Shown: positions 50,975-59,756, counted from the stretch's first letter. The stretch: 64,000 nucleotides of DNA from DASQHW01 sp038209365 (GCA_038209365.1 JBBQXS010000004.1:75784-139783), one strand, 5' to 3'. Notes: a model not told the origin generated them from the sequence alone. Numbers and translations are program-made.

Positions 50975-52069
50975 ATGGAGTTCGGGCCGAACCTTTTTGC
51001 CGCTATCCAAGCTGTGGTCAACGCCGAAGGGTCGGACCTCGTCCTGACGATCGGGTCGCATCCGCTGATCCGCGTCGATGGAAACATTGGACCAGACACC
51101 AGCCTCCCGGTGGTGGATGAGCCGATGATGCAGGAGGTGCTCGGGCAACTGCTCGATTCGGCACAGCTCGCCGCGCTCAAACAGGACCGCGACGTCGACT
51201 TCGCGTTCTCGTTCGGGCAGTACCGACTCCGTGGTAACGCGTTCTTCCAGCGGAACCGGCCGACGCTCTCGCTCCGTCTCCTCTATCCGCGCATCCCGAC
51301 CTTCGACGAGATCGGCCTCCCGGAATCGGTCCGGGCGCTGGCGAGCTTGAAGCAGGGCCTGGTGCTCTTCACCGGTCCCACCGGATGTGGCAAGTCAACC
51401 AGCCTGGCGACGCTCATCGAGGCGATCAACGAGACGCGCCCGTGTCACATTCTCACGATCGAGGACCCGATCGAGTTCCTGCACGAGAACCGCCAGGCGG
51501 TCGTGCACCAGCGCGAGGTCGGGTTCGACGCGACGTCGTTCGCACGAGCACTGCGGGCTGCGCTGCGTGAGGACCCCGACGTCGTGCTCGTCGGCGAGAT
51601 GCGCGATCCCGACAGCATGGCGATCACGCTGACGCTGGCGGAGACCGGCCACTTGGTGTTCTCGTCACTGCACACGAACGACGCGCCCCAGGCGCTCGAC
51701 CGCATCGTCGACTCGTTCCCGGCCGACCAGCAGGCCCAGATTCGTCTTCAGGTGGCAAGCACGATCTCGGGGATCATCGCCCAGCGCCTCGTCCCCTGCA
51801 TCGGAGGCGGACTCACCGCCGTCTACGAGGTGCTCATCGCCACGTCCGCGGTGCGCAACCTCATTCGTGAGGGCAAGACCCGCCAGTTGCGCAACGCGAT
51901 GCAGATGGGGCTGAACGCCGGCCACTGCACGCTCGAGATGTCGCTCAACGCGCTGGTCGACGAAGGCGTGATCACGTTCGAAGACGCCGTCTCGACTGCC
52001 TTCGTGCCGCACGAGGTCGATCCCAGCCTGTCGCCCATGCTGGCGAACCCGCAGCCGGTCCAGCAGTAA
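50975..52069 (+). CDS. pilT: Type IV pilus retraction ATPase PilT
   Basis: A 364-residue secretion ATPase. Walker A GPTGCGKST (134-142), Asp box IEDPIEF, Walker B EDPDVVLVGEMRDPDSM (about 200-213), His box SSLHTND (230-236), and AVRNLIREGKTRQLRNAMQMG, the AIRNLIRE motif specific to PilT among these ATPases. It powers pilus depolymerisation for twitching or DNA uptake. ATG 50975 (MEFGPNLFAAIQAVVNAEGSD) has no strong Shine-Dalgarno sequence; ATG 50951 is another option. Convergent with the pilus operon, ending 69 bp from the adhesin gene end. lspA is divergent upstream. Confidence 0.93.
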   Translation: MEFGPNLFAAIQAVVNAEGSDLVLTIGSHPLIRVDGNIGPDTSLPVVDEPMMQEVLGQLLDSAQLAALKQDRDVDFAFSFGQYRLRGNAFFQRNRPTLSLRLLYPRIPTFDEIGLPESVRALASLKQGLVLFTGPTGCGKSTSLATLIEAINETRPCHILTIEDPIEFLHENRQAVVHQREVGFDATSFARALRAALREDPDVVLVGEMRDPDSMAITLTLAETGHLVFSSLHTNDAPQALDRIVDSFPADQQAQIRLQVASTISGIIAQRLVPCIGGGLTAVYEVLIATSAVRNLIREGKTRQLRNAMQMGLNAGHCTLEMSLNALVDEGVITFEDAVSTAFVPHEVDPSLSPMLANPQPVQQ

Positions 52070-52080
52070 CTTCGCTCCAG

Positions 52081-52098
52081 CCCGCGCCGCCGCGCGGG
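52081..52098. terminator. GC hairpin between convergent pilT and pilus operon
   Basis: CCCGCG (52081-52086), a 6-nt loop and CGCGGG (52093-52098), 12 bp after the pilT stop and 40 bp from the stop of the convergent adhesin gene. Candidate bidirectional terminator, no T-run. Confidence 0.4.
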
Positions 52099-52137
52099 AC
52101 CGCTCCTGAGCGCGTTCATCGTCGACGTGACGCGGCG

Positions 52138-55100
52138 CTATGTCACGGTGAAGCCGGCGGCGACCGTCACGGTGCCGCCATCCGGGTTGGTGACGGTGAC
52201 GTCGTACTTTCCGGCCGCGCCGCTCGGTATGCCGAGGTTGAACGTGATCTGTGTGCCCGGCCCGTTCACGGTGAGCCCAGAGACAGTCAGCGTCTTCTTG
52301 CCGGTGAACGTCACCGTCAGACCGCCGGCGAAGTTGCTGCCGACGATCGTCTCCGATCCTGACGCCGACCGCGTGTTGGGAGTGATCGAGGTGATCGTCG
52401 GCCCGTTGCCGATCGCTATCGAGTAGACCTTGGTGTTCGTCGCGCCCGCGGCGTCGGTGACGGTGACCGTGACGGAGAACGTGCCGGTCACGGTCGGCGT
52501 GCCCGAGATGACCCCGGTGTTTGCATTGATGGTCAAACCCGCGGGCAATCCACTCGCCGCCCAGTTGTACGGCGTAGTGCCATTCGAGGCCGACACCGTC
52601 GCGCTGTAGGCGAAATCCTTTGCGCCGTTGGGCAACGACGGGGTCGTGATGGACGGCGCCTGGTTGATCGTCATCGAGTAGGTGCGCGTTGCGGTCGCGC
52701 CGGCCACGTCCGTCGCTTTGGCCGTGATCGAGAACGTGCCGGTCACGCCCGGCGTGCCCGAGATGACGCCGGTGTTCGGGTTGATCGACAGACCGGTCGG
52801 GAGTCCTGTCGCCGACCACGCGTACGGCGTCGTGCCGCCGGTGGCCGTCACCGCTTGTCCGGGGTACGAACGGTTGACGGTCGAGTTCGGCAATGACGCC
52901 GGGCCGGTGATCGATGGCGTCACGTTGATCGTCAGCGAATAGACCTTCGTCGCCTTGGCGCCGACGGAATCGGTGATGGTCACCGTGACCGACTTCGTTC
53001 CAGACTGGGTGGGCTTGCCGGAGATCACGCCATTCCCGGCGTTGATCGTGAGGCCGGTCGGGAGCCCCGTCGCCGACCACGTGTAGGGCGGTGTGCCGCT
53101 CGATGCGCTCACCGTCGCGTTGTAGTTCGGCTGGTTCACGGTCCATTCGGGCAGTGCAGTGGTGCCGATCGTCGGCGGGGAGTTGATGGTCAGCGAATAG
53201 GTCCGCGTCGCAGTCACGCCCACCGCGTCGACAACGGTGACGGTCACCGAAAACACGCTGTCCTCAGTCGGCGTACCACCGATCGCTCCAGTGTTCACGT
53301 TGATCGACATGCCTGCCGGCAGCCCACTGGCAAACCAGCGGAGCGGGGGCGTACCGTCGCTCGCCTGGATCGTCGTGCTCGGATACGCAACGCCCTTCGT
53401 CGACGTGGGCAGGGTCGAGGGTCCGGTGATCGTCGGCACCTGGTTGATCGTGACGGAGTAGGGCCTCGTCGCGGTCAGGCCCGTCGCGTCGGTGACAGTG
53501 ACGACGATCGACGCCCACGTACCCGTCTTGCTGGGCGTCCCGGAGATCACGCCGGTGCTCGCGTCGATCGACAGCCCATCAGGCAGCCCCGTCGCCGACC
53601 AGACGTACGGCGTCGTCCCGCCGGTCGCGGTCATCGTCGCCGGATACGTCGAAGAACCGTAGTCATTGCCGATCGTCCAGTTGGGCAACGACGCGGGCCC
53701 GGTGATCTTTGGCGGGTTGCCGATGGTGTTTTGTCCTCCGCCGGAGAACGAGATCGTTCGCGCGATGATCGAGCCGACCGTGGAGCCGCTGCCTCCGCTC
53801 ACGGTGACGTCGACGTTCGGCGCGTAGACGACACCTTCATATGTGTTCACCGTCGCCTGACCATTGATGGTGAACGTCGTCGTCGAGTTGGTCGTCGGGA
53901 TCCAGATCAGTACACCTTTGTATGTCCCAGCGGTCGCGGCCGTCATCGAGACAGTGGATTGGCCGTTGATCGTCATCGCTCCGCCCGCGACATAGAACAG
54001 GACACCGTTCGCAGTGACGTCGGCTTGGGACTGGAACGAAACGCCACTGCAGAAGATGTAGATGCCTGGATTGAACGTCACCGCAGAGTTGACGCTCACG
54101 GCGCTCTTGTAGACGCCGGGTGTGTAGTGGCCACCTGAGAAGGAGCCCGTCTGCGGGCCGGTGCAGTCACCACCGGGCGGTGTCTGCAGTCCCGCGTATG
54201 GGTCGAGCAGCTGCGTCGGGTAACTGTTGATTGTTCCGGCTTGCCCACAGTTGCCGCCGCCGCACGTACCTCCGTTGACGATCGAGGTGTTCGTTGCGGA
54301 ATACTGCGAGGCGCCGTTGAGCGACATCGCGGTGCAAGTGCCGGCGTTCACACCGTTCACGACTACGGAACCGGCCACGGTCACATGCACATTGCCTGAC
54401 ACGGATAGCCCGGGCGTGCCCTGTGAGCAGCCGCCGAGCGCGAGCAGTGCGGGGAAAAACGGGATGGGACCGTTCGGTGGTGTGACCTGAGCTTCGGGGC
54501 GGACGCTCGCCGTCAGCGTGTACTCATAGGCGGCAGGTACCGAATTGGGCGGGCGAATCTCGCGGACGGTCAAACGAACTGCATCCGGAAGGCTCGGACC
54601 GCACGCCGACGGCGCATTGCCGGTGATGCACACAGCCTTTTCTGGCGGGCTGGGCAGAATCTTGTCGACGTTGTTGGCGAGCGTCACCGGTGATTCAGGC
54701 GTCGGGGCCGGGTTTGTTACGGTGAAAACGCACGTCTGCCTGGTGAGCTTGCCGGACGACAGGTAGTAGCTGGCGATGTGACCTTTGCTCGTCTGCGCGT
54801 GCGTGACGGGATCTACGAACCGGTCGAGCCACTTGAACCGCACAACGAGCGATCCGGAGGCGGTGCAGCCGGCGGGGTCGGTGAGTGACACACCGAGGCT
54901 CTGGTCGGGGCTCGCGGTATTCGGATCGGAGCCGCCCGCGGCCTGCGCGTCGCGCACGAAGAAGGCCGCGATCACCTGCGCATCGTTGGATTGACGCACG
55001 CGGTCGGACGTCCCACGGGCCCCGCTCATCGCCGTGACGAACGCCGCTGAGAGAGCACCTGTGATCATCGTCAGGACCACGATGCTGATGATCAACTCGA

Positions 55101-55167
55101 CGAAGGTGTAGCCGCGTTGGTCGTCACCTCGCGCCCGTTGTCGACACGAGGTCCAGTCGCCTATCAC
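52138..55167 (-). CDS. Giant prepilin/adhesin with Ig-like repeats and TIG domain
   Basis: A 1009-residue type IV prepilin-like protein. GTG 55167 (VIGDWTSCRQRARGDDQRG) leads to the prepilin site G19/Y20-TFVELIISIVVLTMITGAL, with Glu at +5 (Glu24) and a hydrophobic helix, so PilD cleaves after G19. Residues to about 265 are minor-pilin-like; about 265-480 is Gly/Asn/Ser-rich with TPGVYKSAVSVNSAVTFNPG and GVLFYVAGGAMTING beta-helix-like repeats. Five Ig-like (He_PIG) repeats of about 87 residues follow (484-919, each with GLPxGLSIN and GVISGTP), and residues 920-1009 are a TIG/IPT domain. The start overlaps the PilX-like stop by 4 bp (GTGA). It would sit at the pilus tip as an adhesin; typical minor prepilins are 150-300 residues. 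Confidence 0.85.
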   Translation of the reverse strand: MIGDWTSCRQRARGDDQRGYTFVELIISIVVLTMITGALSAAFVTAMSGARGTSDRVRQSNDAQVIAAFFVRDAQAAGGSDPNTASPDQSLGVSLTDPAGCTASGSLVVRFKWLDRFVDPVTHAQTSKGHIASYYLSSGKLTRQTCVFTVTNPAPTPESPVTLANNVDKILPSPPEKAVCITGNAPSACGPSLPDAVRLTVREIRPPNSVPAAYEYTLTASVRPEAQVTPPNGPIPFFPALLALGGCSQGTPGLSVSGNVHVTVAGSVVVNGVNAGTCTAMSLNGASQYSATNTSIVNGGTCGGGNCGQAGTINSYPTQLLDPYAGLQTPPGGDCTGPQTGSFSGGHYTPGVYKSAVSVNSAVTFNPGIYIFCSGVSFQSQADVTANGVLFYVAGGAMTINGQSTVSMTAATAGTYKGVLIWIPTTNSTTTFTINGQATVNTYEGVVYAPNVDVTVSGGSGSTVGSIIARTISFSGGGQNTIGNPPKITGPASLPNWTIGNDYGSSTYPATMTATGGTTPYVWSATGLPDGLSIDASTGVISGTPSKTGTWASIVVTVTDATGLTATRPYSVTINQVPTITGPSTLPTSTKGVAYPSTTIQASDGTPPLRWFASGLPAGMSINVNTGAIGGTPTEDSVFSVTVTVVDAVGVTATRTYSLTINSPPTIGTTALPEWTVNQPNYNATVSASSGTPPYTWSATGLPTGLTINAGNGVISGKPTQSGTKSVTVTITDSVGAKATKVYSLTINVTPSITGPASLPNSTVNRSYPGQAVTATGGTTPYAWSATGLPTGLSINPNTGVISGTPGVTGTFSITAKATDVAGATATRTYSMTINQAPSITTPSLPNGAKDFAYSATVSASNGTTPYNWAASGLPAGLTINANTGVISGTPTVTGTFSVTVTVTDAAGATNTKVYSIAIGNGPTITSITPNTRSASGSETIVGSNFAGGLTVTFTGKKTLTVSGLTVNGPGTQITFNLGIPSGAAGKYDVTVTNPDGGTVTVAAGFTVT
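52408..53718 (-). repeat. Five tandem Ig-like (He_PIG) repeats in the adhesin gene
   Basis: Five repeat units of about 255-270 bp (roughly 53448-53718, 53178-53447, 52924-53177, 52663-52923, 52408-52662) each encode SITxPASLPN, TPYxWSATGLPxGLSIN, GVISGTP and TDxxGxxATxTYSxTIN blocks. Nucleotide similarity is moderate, so the repeats are old rather than freshly duplicated. Boundaries are approximate. Confidence 0.8.
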
Positions 55168-55685
55168 GTGTTCACGCTCCACGATTGCACATAGGTACGC
55201 GTCACGGTTCCACCCGAGATGTCGAAGTTGATCTCCGCGCGCACGACGGCGGTCGACTCGGTAGCGTTGCAGGCGGAGTTTGTGCATACAGCCGCGCTGA
55301 AGATTCCGTTGAACTGGAAATAGCCGTTGTGCAGCGCCGGGGCGGGCTTGCAGTCGACCTGGATATAGACGCCGTTCAGCTTCGGGTAGTTGTGGGATCC
55401 ACCACAGTTTGCGGAGTTCAGGAAGGTTTGAAGCCTGTTCTGGGGAGCAGCGGCGTTGGTGGTAGCGGACCATGAGGCGACACTGCCGCGCGCAGCGGCG
55501 ATTGCTTGTTCGACACCGGCATCGGCCGCGTACTGGCGGTTTCGAACCACATCGAGTGTGGTGCGGTTGTGCAGGCCGGACGTGATGCTCGACAAGGTCG
55601 CGGCGGAGATCGCGCCGATTACGACCATGAACGCAATCGCGAATACCAGAGCCGCGCCGCGCTCGTCGCGCGCAACCCGCGTCAT
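55164..55685 (-). CDS. PilX-like minor pilin
   Basis: A 173-residue protein with RDERGAALVFAIAFMVVIGAISAATLSSITSG, the PilX-type N-terminal hydrophobic helix with a Gly-Ala cleavage region rather than the G-F/MTLxE of a major pilin. The C-terminal part (VYIQVDCKPAPA, FQFNGIFSAAVCTNSACN, VVRAEINFDISGG) carries four Cys that could form disulfides in the globular domain. ATG 55685 overlaps the stop of the previous minor pilin (ATGA), and its own stop overlaps the adhesin start, so three genes are coupled. It is likely part of a tip or priming complex. Confidence 0.8.
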   Translation of the reverse strand: MTRVARDERGAALVFAIAFMVVIGAISAATLSSITSGLHNRTTLDVVRNRQYAADAGVEQAIAAARGSVASWSATTNAAAPQNRLQTFLNSANCGGSHNYPKLNGVYIQVDCKPAPALHNGYFQFNGIFSAAVCTNSACNATESTAVVRAEINFDISGGTVTRTYVQSWSVNT

Positions 55686-56128
55686 GGCTTCCTCACGAAG
55701 ATGCTCAAGCAAACGACCCGCGGCTGCTTCGGCGGTGGTGGTGGAGAGCAGTCCGCCACGATGGGCGGCGTTGCGCCGGGCAGCCCGACCGCGATGTCCA
55801 CCTGTCGAGGGGTCGATGCATCCTGCGGGCACTGATTCGTGCTGCTCGCGACGCCGAAACCGGCGGGCAGCGACGTCGTAGTTGTGGTGAAGGTCGTGGA
55901 GCTCGGGCAGTCCGATCGGACGGCGGACTTCGTGGCTTCCGCGTAACCGCGCAAGAGTCCGTCAGCGGTGACGAGATTTCGTTGCGCGGTGGATCCGGAG
56001 CTCTGAGTGGAAAAGGTTGCGAAATACGCGCTGACGACGAGACCGATAACGATCAGCGCCATGACGACTTCGAGGAGAGTCTCACCCTCTTCGCTACGTC
56101 GAGTCTGGCGTCTCACGGTCGCTTCCAT
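55682..56128 (-). CDS. PilV/GspI-like minor prepilin
   Basis: A 148-residue prepilin. RSEEGETLLEVVMALIVIGLVVSAYFATF has the cleavage site G/E, with Glu at +1 and the conserved Glu in LLEVVMALIVIG. A disulfide is plausible between Cys residues in SDCPSS, NQCPQDA, ADCSPPPPP and VVCLS. The C-terminal Pro run is odd. ATG 56128 (MEATVRR) is preferred; GTG 56152 lies inside a strong hairpin and is less likely. Overlaps the PilX-like gene by 4 bp. It is separated from pilA by the 56149-56176 stem-loop. Confidence 0.83.
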   Translation of the reverse strand: MEATVRRQTRRSEEGETLLEVVMALIVIGLVVSAYFATFSTQSSGSTAQRNLVTADGLLRGYAEATKSAVRSDCPSSTTFTTTTTSLPAGFGVASSTNQCPQDASTPRQVDIAVGLPGATPPIVADCSPPPPPKQPRVVCLSIFVRKP

Positions 56129-56148
56129 CCTGCCTTCAAAAGCGAGGT

Positions 56149-56176
56149 CCACGGGGCGGGATCACCCGCCCCGTGG
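56149..56176 (-). terminator. Perfect 12-bp stem-loop after pilA
   Basis: CCACGGGGCGGG-ATCA-CCCGCCCCGTGG (+ strand, 56149-56176) is a perfect 12-bp stem with a tetraloop, 20 bp after the pilA stop and 20 bp before the minor prepilin start. On the transcribed strand TTTT follows within 12 bases. It probably terminates or stabilises most pilA mRNA and lets a little read-through express the minor pilins and adhesin. Confidence 0.75.
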
Positions 56177-56196
56177 AACACCTCAACAATTCACCA

Positions 56197-56613
56197 TTAC
56201 GGGGTCTTGCAATTACCCGAGGCTTTCGGGTCGAAGGTCGGAGCCGTGCCGGTGCCGGGGAATACGCCCACCAGGTTCCAATCGCCGTTGGTCACCGTGT
56301 CGCCGGCAGCCGTCACGCCGTTCGACAGCTCAAGCACCGGCGGAGAGTTCACCGGAGCTGCCGCACTGTCCGTCACCATCTGGTCGAAGCTTGTCGGCCA
56401 GGCGTTCGGCGACTGATTCGCATAGAACGCCGCGCTCGCCGCCTTCGCCGCATCAGCCGTCGCAGTGCACGCACTCTTCCCACCGGTGTTGGTCAGGCCG
56501 GCGATGCCGACGATCGCGACTGCGGCGAGGATTCCGACTACGACGATGGCAATGAGCAATTCGATGAGGGTGAAGCCTCGCTCACCCCTGTTATGAATCT
56601 CCCGTTCCTGCAT
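56197..56613 (-). CDS. pilA: Major type IV pilin PilA
   Basis: A 138-residue prepilin. The type IVa signature is RGERGFTLIELLIAIVVVGILAAVAIVGIAGL: cleavage G/F, Glu at +5, and the classic TLIELLI helix. The mature pilin is about 125 residues with Cys in KSACTATAD and GNCKTP at the end, a probable disulfide closing the D-region. ATG 56613 has AGGAGGAA about 9 bp upstream, the strongest ribosome-binding site of the operon, fitting the highest product demand. Two stem-loops bracket it: 56637-56652 in the leader and 56149-56176 after the stop. Confidence 0.93.
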   Translation of the reverse strand: MQEREIHNRGERGFTLIELLIAIVVVGILAAVAIVGIAGLTNTGGKSACTATADAAKAASAAFYANQSPNAWPTSFDQMVTDSAAAPVNSPPVLELSNGVTAAGDTVTNGDWNLVGVFPGTGTAPTFDPKASGNCKTP

Positions 56614-56636
56614 TGGTTTTCCGTTCCTCCTGCTGG

Positions 56637-56652
56637 TGTCCCTCGCGGGACA
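56637..56652 (-). promoter_or_regulatory. Stem-loop in the pilA leader
   Basis: TGTCCC-TCGC-GGGACA is a perfect 6-bp stem with a tetraloop in the 86-bp gap between pilC and pilA, 23 bp upstream of the pilA ATG. It may act as an mRNA 5' stabiliser, processing site or weak pilC terminator. Confidence 0.5.
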
Positions 56653-56699
56653 TTTGTGTTGCAGCCCCCACATAGGGAACGCTCTGATGTCTCAGATCT

Positions 56700-57851
56700 T
56701 CATTTGACGCCGACTTGGTGGTAGATGCTGTACATCGCCGAGATCTGCGCCACCGCCACAAACGCCACGGCGGCACCGACGACGAGAAGGATCGCGGGTT
56801 CGAACATGTCGGTCACCCGCTTCAACTCGTAAGTGAGCTCGCGCTCGTAGAACTTGGCCGCACTGTGCAACTGCGCGTCGAGCGAGCCGGTGCTCTCACC
56901 GACGCGAATCATCTGTCGGGCCGCGGCCGGGAAGAGGCCGGTCGCCTGGATCGGTCGGGCAAGCCCCTCGCCCCGCATCATTGCATCGCGCACGTCCGAA
57001 AGCTTCGTCTGGAAGACGCGATTGTTCGTGCTGTCCGCGGAGACCTGTACCGCGTCGGGCAGCGGCACGCCGGTCTGTACGAGCGTGGCAAGGACCCGAC
57101 AAAACCGCTCGACCGCGATGAGGGTCATCAGCCTGCCGATAGCGGGCAGCCGCAGCAACGTGGTGTCTCGTCGTGTTTTGCCCTGCTGGCCACCGAACAC
57201 TGCAATGCCGATGGCTCCTATGGCGAAGATGATGAGGAGAATCAGCCACCACCAGTTCGTCATGACGTTCGTGAAGCCGAGCAACATACGTGTCGGCAGC
57301 GGCAGGTTCGCGTGCAAGCTCGTATAAAGCGTCCGGAACTTCGGCAGCACGAAGATCGCCATCACGATCATGGCCATGATCGCAAGGACGAACACGATCG
57401 ACGGATACGTCAACGCGCTCTTGAGCTCCTTGCGGGCAGCGACCTCACGCTCGAGATACTCGGAGAGCTGCTCGAGCGCGTCGTCGAGGCGGCCGGTCAT
57501 CTCCGCGGCCCGTACGACCGCGATGTAGTAGCCGGGGAAGACCTTGGGGTGCTGCGCGATCGCGTCGCCGAAGCTGGACCCGGCGCGAAGTCTGCGCTGC
57601 ACGTCTTCGACGACTTCTTGCACCTTCTTGGAGGCGTTCTCCTCCCCGACCACCGAGAGCGAGTCGAGGATCGGGACGCCGGCGCGCAGAAACGAAGAGA
57701 GCTGGCGGGAGAAGTTCATGACTTCTTCGGCCTTCACGGCGCGGCCGATGTAGAACTCCTGCTTGTACCACGGCTTCTTCGTGTCGTCAGGCGGAGGCGG
57801 CGTCGGTCGCGTTCGGGGCGCGGGCGCCGGTGGTGTCAGCTGCGCGGTCAT
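56700..57851 (-). CDS. pilC: Type IV pilus inner-membrane platform protein PilC
   Basis: A 383-residue T2SSF-family protein forming the membrane platform that couples ATPase to pilin assembly. Two T2SSF domains are visible, each with LIxLxNAGVPL-like blocks: NFSRQLSSFLRAGVPILDSL (about 46-65) and FCRVLATLVQTGVPLPDAVQ (about 245-265). Three main hydrophobic stretches include IVFVLAIMAMIVMAIFVLP, WWWLILLIIFAIGAIGIAVF, and AILLVVGAAVAFVAVAQIS. A Pro-rich N-terminal tail (LTPPAPAPRTRPTPPPP) is present. ATG 57851 overlaps the pilB stop by 4 bp. Confidence 0.93.
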   Translation of the reverse strand: MTAQLTPPAPAPRTRPTPPPPDDTKKPWYKQEFYIGRAVKAEEVMNFSRQLSSFLRAGVPILDSLSVVGEENASKKVQEVVEDVQRRLRAGSSFGDAIAQHPKVFPGYYIAVVRAAEMTGRLDDALEQLSEYLEREVAARKELKSALTYPSIVFVLAIMAMIVMAIFVLPKFRTLYTSLHANLPLPTRMLLGFTNVMTNWWWLILLIIFAIGAIGIAVFGGQQGKTRRDTTLLRLPAIGRLMTLIAVERFCRVLATLVQTGVPLPDAVQVSADSTNNRVFQTKLSDVRDAMMRGEGLARPIQATGLFPAAARQMIRVGESTGSLDAQLHSAAKFYERELTYELKRVTDMFEPAILLVVGAAVAFVAVAQISAMYSIYHQVGVK

Positions 57852-59608
57852 TCGAGTCCCTCGTTCACGAGGACGTGCTTCACGACCTCTTCCATGGTGG
57901 TGACGTTCGCCTCGACGAGGCGGACCGCTTCGGTCTGCAGCGTGCGCAGGCCCTGCTGCACTGCGAGCTCGCGGACGACCCGCGGTGGTTGTCCGTCGAC
58001 GACGCACTGTCGGATCTCGTCCGTGATGGCGAGCACTTCGTAGACGCCGACCCGGTCGAAATAGCCGGTGCCGGAGCAGAACTGGCAACCCTCACCGCGC
58101 AGCCACACCCGCTTGTCGTTCCCGCCGAGCTTCTGGTACATGGTCAGCTCGGAGAGCGACGGCTCGTAGGCGACGGCGCACGACGTGCAGAGCCGGCGCA
58201 CGAGCCGCTGCGCCACCACACCGATGATCGCGGAGGTGATGAGGTACGCCTCGATGCCCATGTCGAGCAGCCGGTAGAGCGACGACACGGCGTCGATCGC
58301 GTGCACCGAAGAGAACACCCGGTGCCCGGTGAGCGCCGACTGCACGGCGATGCGCGCGGTCTCGGCGTCGCGCACCTCGCCCACCAGAATCACGTCGGGG
58401 TCCTGGCGCAGGATCGACTTCAGACCGGTGGCGAACGTCAGGCCGGCCTGGTCGCTGATCTGAATCTGATTGACGCGCGGGAACATGTACTCGACGGGAT
58501 CTTCGATCGTCATCACGTTGATGTCGGTGCGGTTGATCTCCGACAACGTCGCGTAGAGCGTCGTGGTCTTGCCGCTGCCCGTCGGGCCTCCGACGATGAC
58601 CATTCCGAACGGCGACGTGACGATGCGCGAGTAGATCGCCCCCGATGCTTCCGGCATGCCGAGATCCGCGAGCCGGTAGAGCGAGCGCGTGCGGTCGAGG
58701 AGCCGCAGCACGGTCTTCTCGCCCCAGATTGTGGAAGTGGTCGAGACGCGGACGTCGAGATCACGATTGTCGATGTTCATCTCGAACTGGCCGTCTTGCG
58801 GCCGTCGCTTCTCGACGATGTTCATCTGCGCCATGATCTTCACGCGGCTTACGAGCGCGGGACCCATCTCGGGCGGGAGCTCGACGACATCCTTGAGCGC
58901 GCCGTCGATGCGGAACCGCACGCGTACGCAGTCCTCGGCGGGCTCGATGTGCACATCGGACGCACGGTCGCGCAGGGCTTGGGTCACGACCTTGTTGACG
59001 ACCTTGACGATCGGGGCGTGGGCATCCGCGACGGGGTCGATCGTCTCGAACACCGGCTCGACCATGACGTCGCTGGCCCGGAAGTCTTCGATGTCGTTGT
59101 GCACGGCGGACAGCGCCGGATACGTCTGGTTGATCCGGTTGCGGAGCTGGGTGGGCACGCCGAGCGCGACGCGCACCTCAGTGACTGGCAAAGAACGCAA
59201 GAGGCTCGTGACGTCGCGGTCGAGGGGGTCGGCGACCGCGACCGCGAGCGCACCTTCCGAGAACAACAACGGCAGCACGTCGTGGCGATGAGCATCCATG
59301 GTGTCGACGAGCGCAATCGCCGCTTCGTCCGGCTCGGCCGAGTGCAGGTCGACGACCGGAACGTGGAGCTGCTCGCTGAGTGCGCCCGTCACGTCGTATT
59401 CGCTGACCAAGCCGCGCTCGATGAGGATCTCGCCGAGTCGCCGGCCGTTGCCCGACCCGACCGCCAGCTCGATGTGGTCGCGCGTGACGACACCCGACTG
59501 CACCAGCAGATCACCCAGACGCACGCGCGCTTCGGCGCGTGAGATGTCGGGCACCAACGTCGCGGTGCCGACTGCAGCGACGCCATCGCGTCCGCGAACG
59601 CGTCTCAC
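57848..59608 (-). CDS. pilB: Type IV pilus assembly ATPase PilB
   Basis: A 586-residue extension ATPase. N-terminal MshEN/T2SSE_N domain has RLGDLLVQSGVVTRDHIELA and RLGEILIERGLVSEYDVTGALS, a possible cyclic-di-GMP-binding region. The core has Walker A GGPTGSGKTTT (341-348), Asp box IEDPVEY, Walker B DPDVILVGEVRDAETA and the His box SVHAID. A tetra-Cys zinc site (C474, C477, C508, C511) is typical of PilB/GspE. GTG 59608 has GGCGGAG about 9 bp upstream. First gene of the pilB-pilC-pilA-minor pilins-adhesin operon. Confidence 0.94.
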   Translation of the reverse strand: MRRVRGRDGVAAVGTATLVPDISRAEARVRLGDLLVQSGVVTRDHIELAVGSGNGRRLGEILIERGLVSEYDVTGALSEQLHVPVVDLHSAEPDEAAIALVDTMDAHRHDVLPLLFSEGALAVAVADPLDRDVTSLLRSLPVTEVRVALGVPTQLRNRINQTYPALSAVHNDIEDFRASDVMVEPVFETIDPVADAHAPIVKVVNKVVTQALRDRASDVHIEPAEDCVRVRFRIDGALKDVVELPPEMGPALVSRVKIMAQMNIVEKRRPQDGQFEMNIDNRDLDVRVSTTSTIWGEKTVLRLLDRTRSLYRLADLGMPEASGAIYSRIVTSPFGMVIVGGPTGSGKTTTLYATLSEINRTDINVMTIEDPVEYMFPRVNQIQISDQAGLTFATGLKSILRQDPDVILVGEVRDAETARIAVQSALTGHRVFSSVHAIDAVSSLYRLLDMGIEAYLITSAIIGVVAQRLVRRLCTSCAVAYEPSLSELTMYQKLGGNDKRVWLRGEGCQFCSGTGYFDRVGVYEVLAITDEIRQCVVDGQPPRVVRELAVQQGLRTLQTEAVRLVEANVTTMEEVVKHVLVNEGLE

Positions 59609-59697
59609 GCTTGGTGCTCCGCCCGGTGCGCCTTACCCCTGCGCGAGGCGCGTACCGCCCACGATGACATCCCCGTTACCCCCACGAACCCCACGTA

Positions 59698-59719
59698 ACC
59701 GTTGCCCCGCGCCAACGGT
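59698..59719. promoter_or_regulatory. Inverted repeat upstream of the pilus operon
   Basis: ACCGTTG (59698-59704) and CAACGGT (59713-59719) are perfect 7-bp arms with an 8-bp centre in the 148-bp gap between the lectin gene and pilB. It could be an operator for the pil operon, or a terminator of the lectin gene. Nearby are CGTTACC and CGTAACC motifs. Confidence 0.45.
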
Positions 59720-59756
59720 AGCGGTCGGGGCCACGAAATACCAGATGCGATGCGTC

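Noticed and set aside
52400..53720. Repeats in the adhesin gene as a CRISPR array
   Set aside because: Units are 255-270 bp, in frame and encode Ig-like domains; no short identical repeats with unique spacers.
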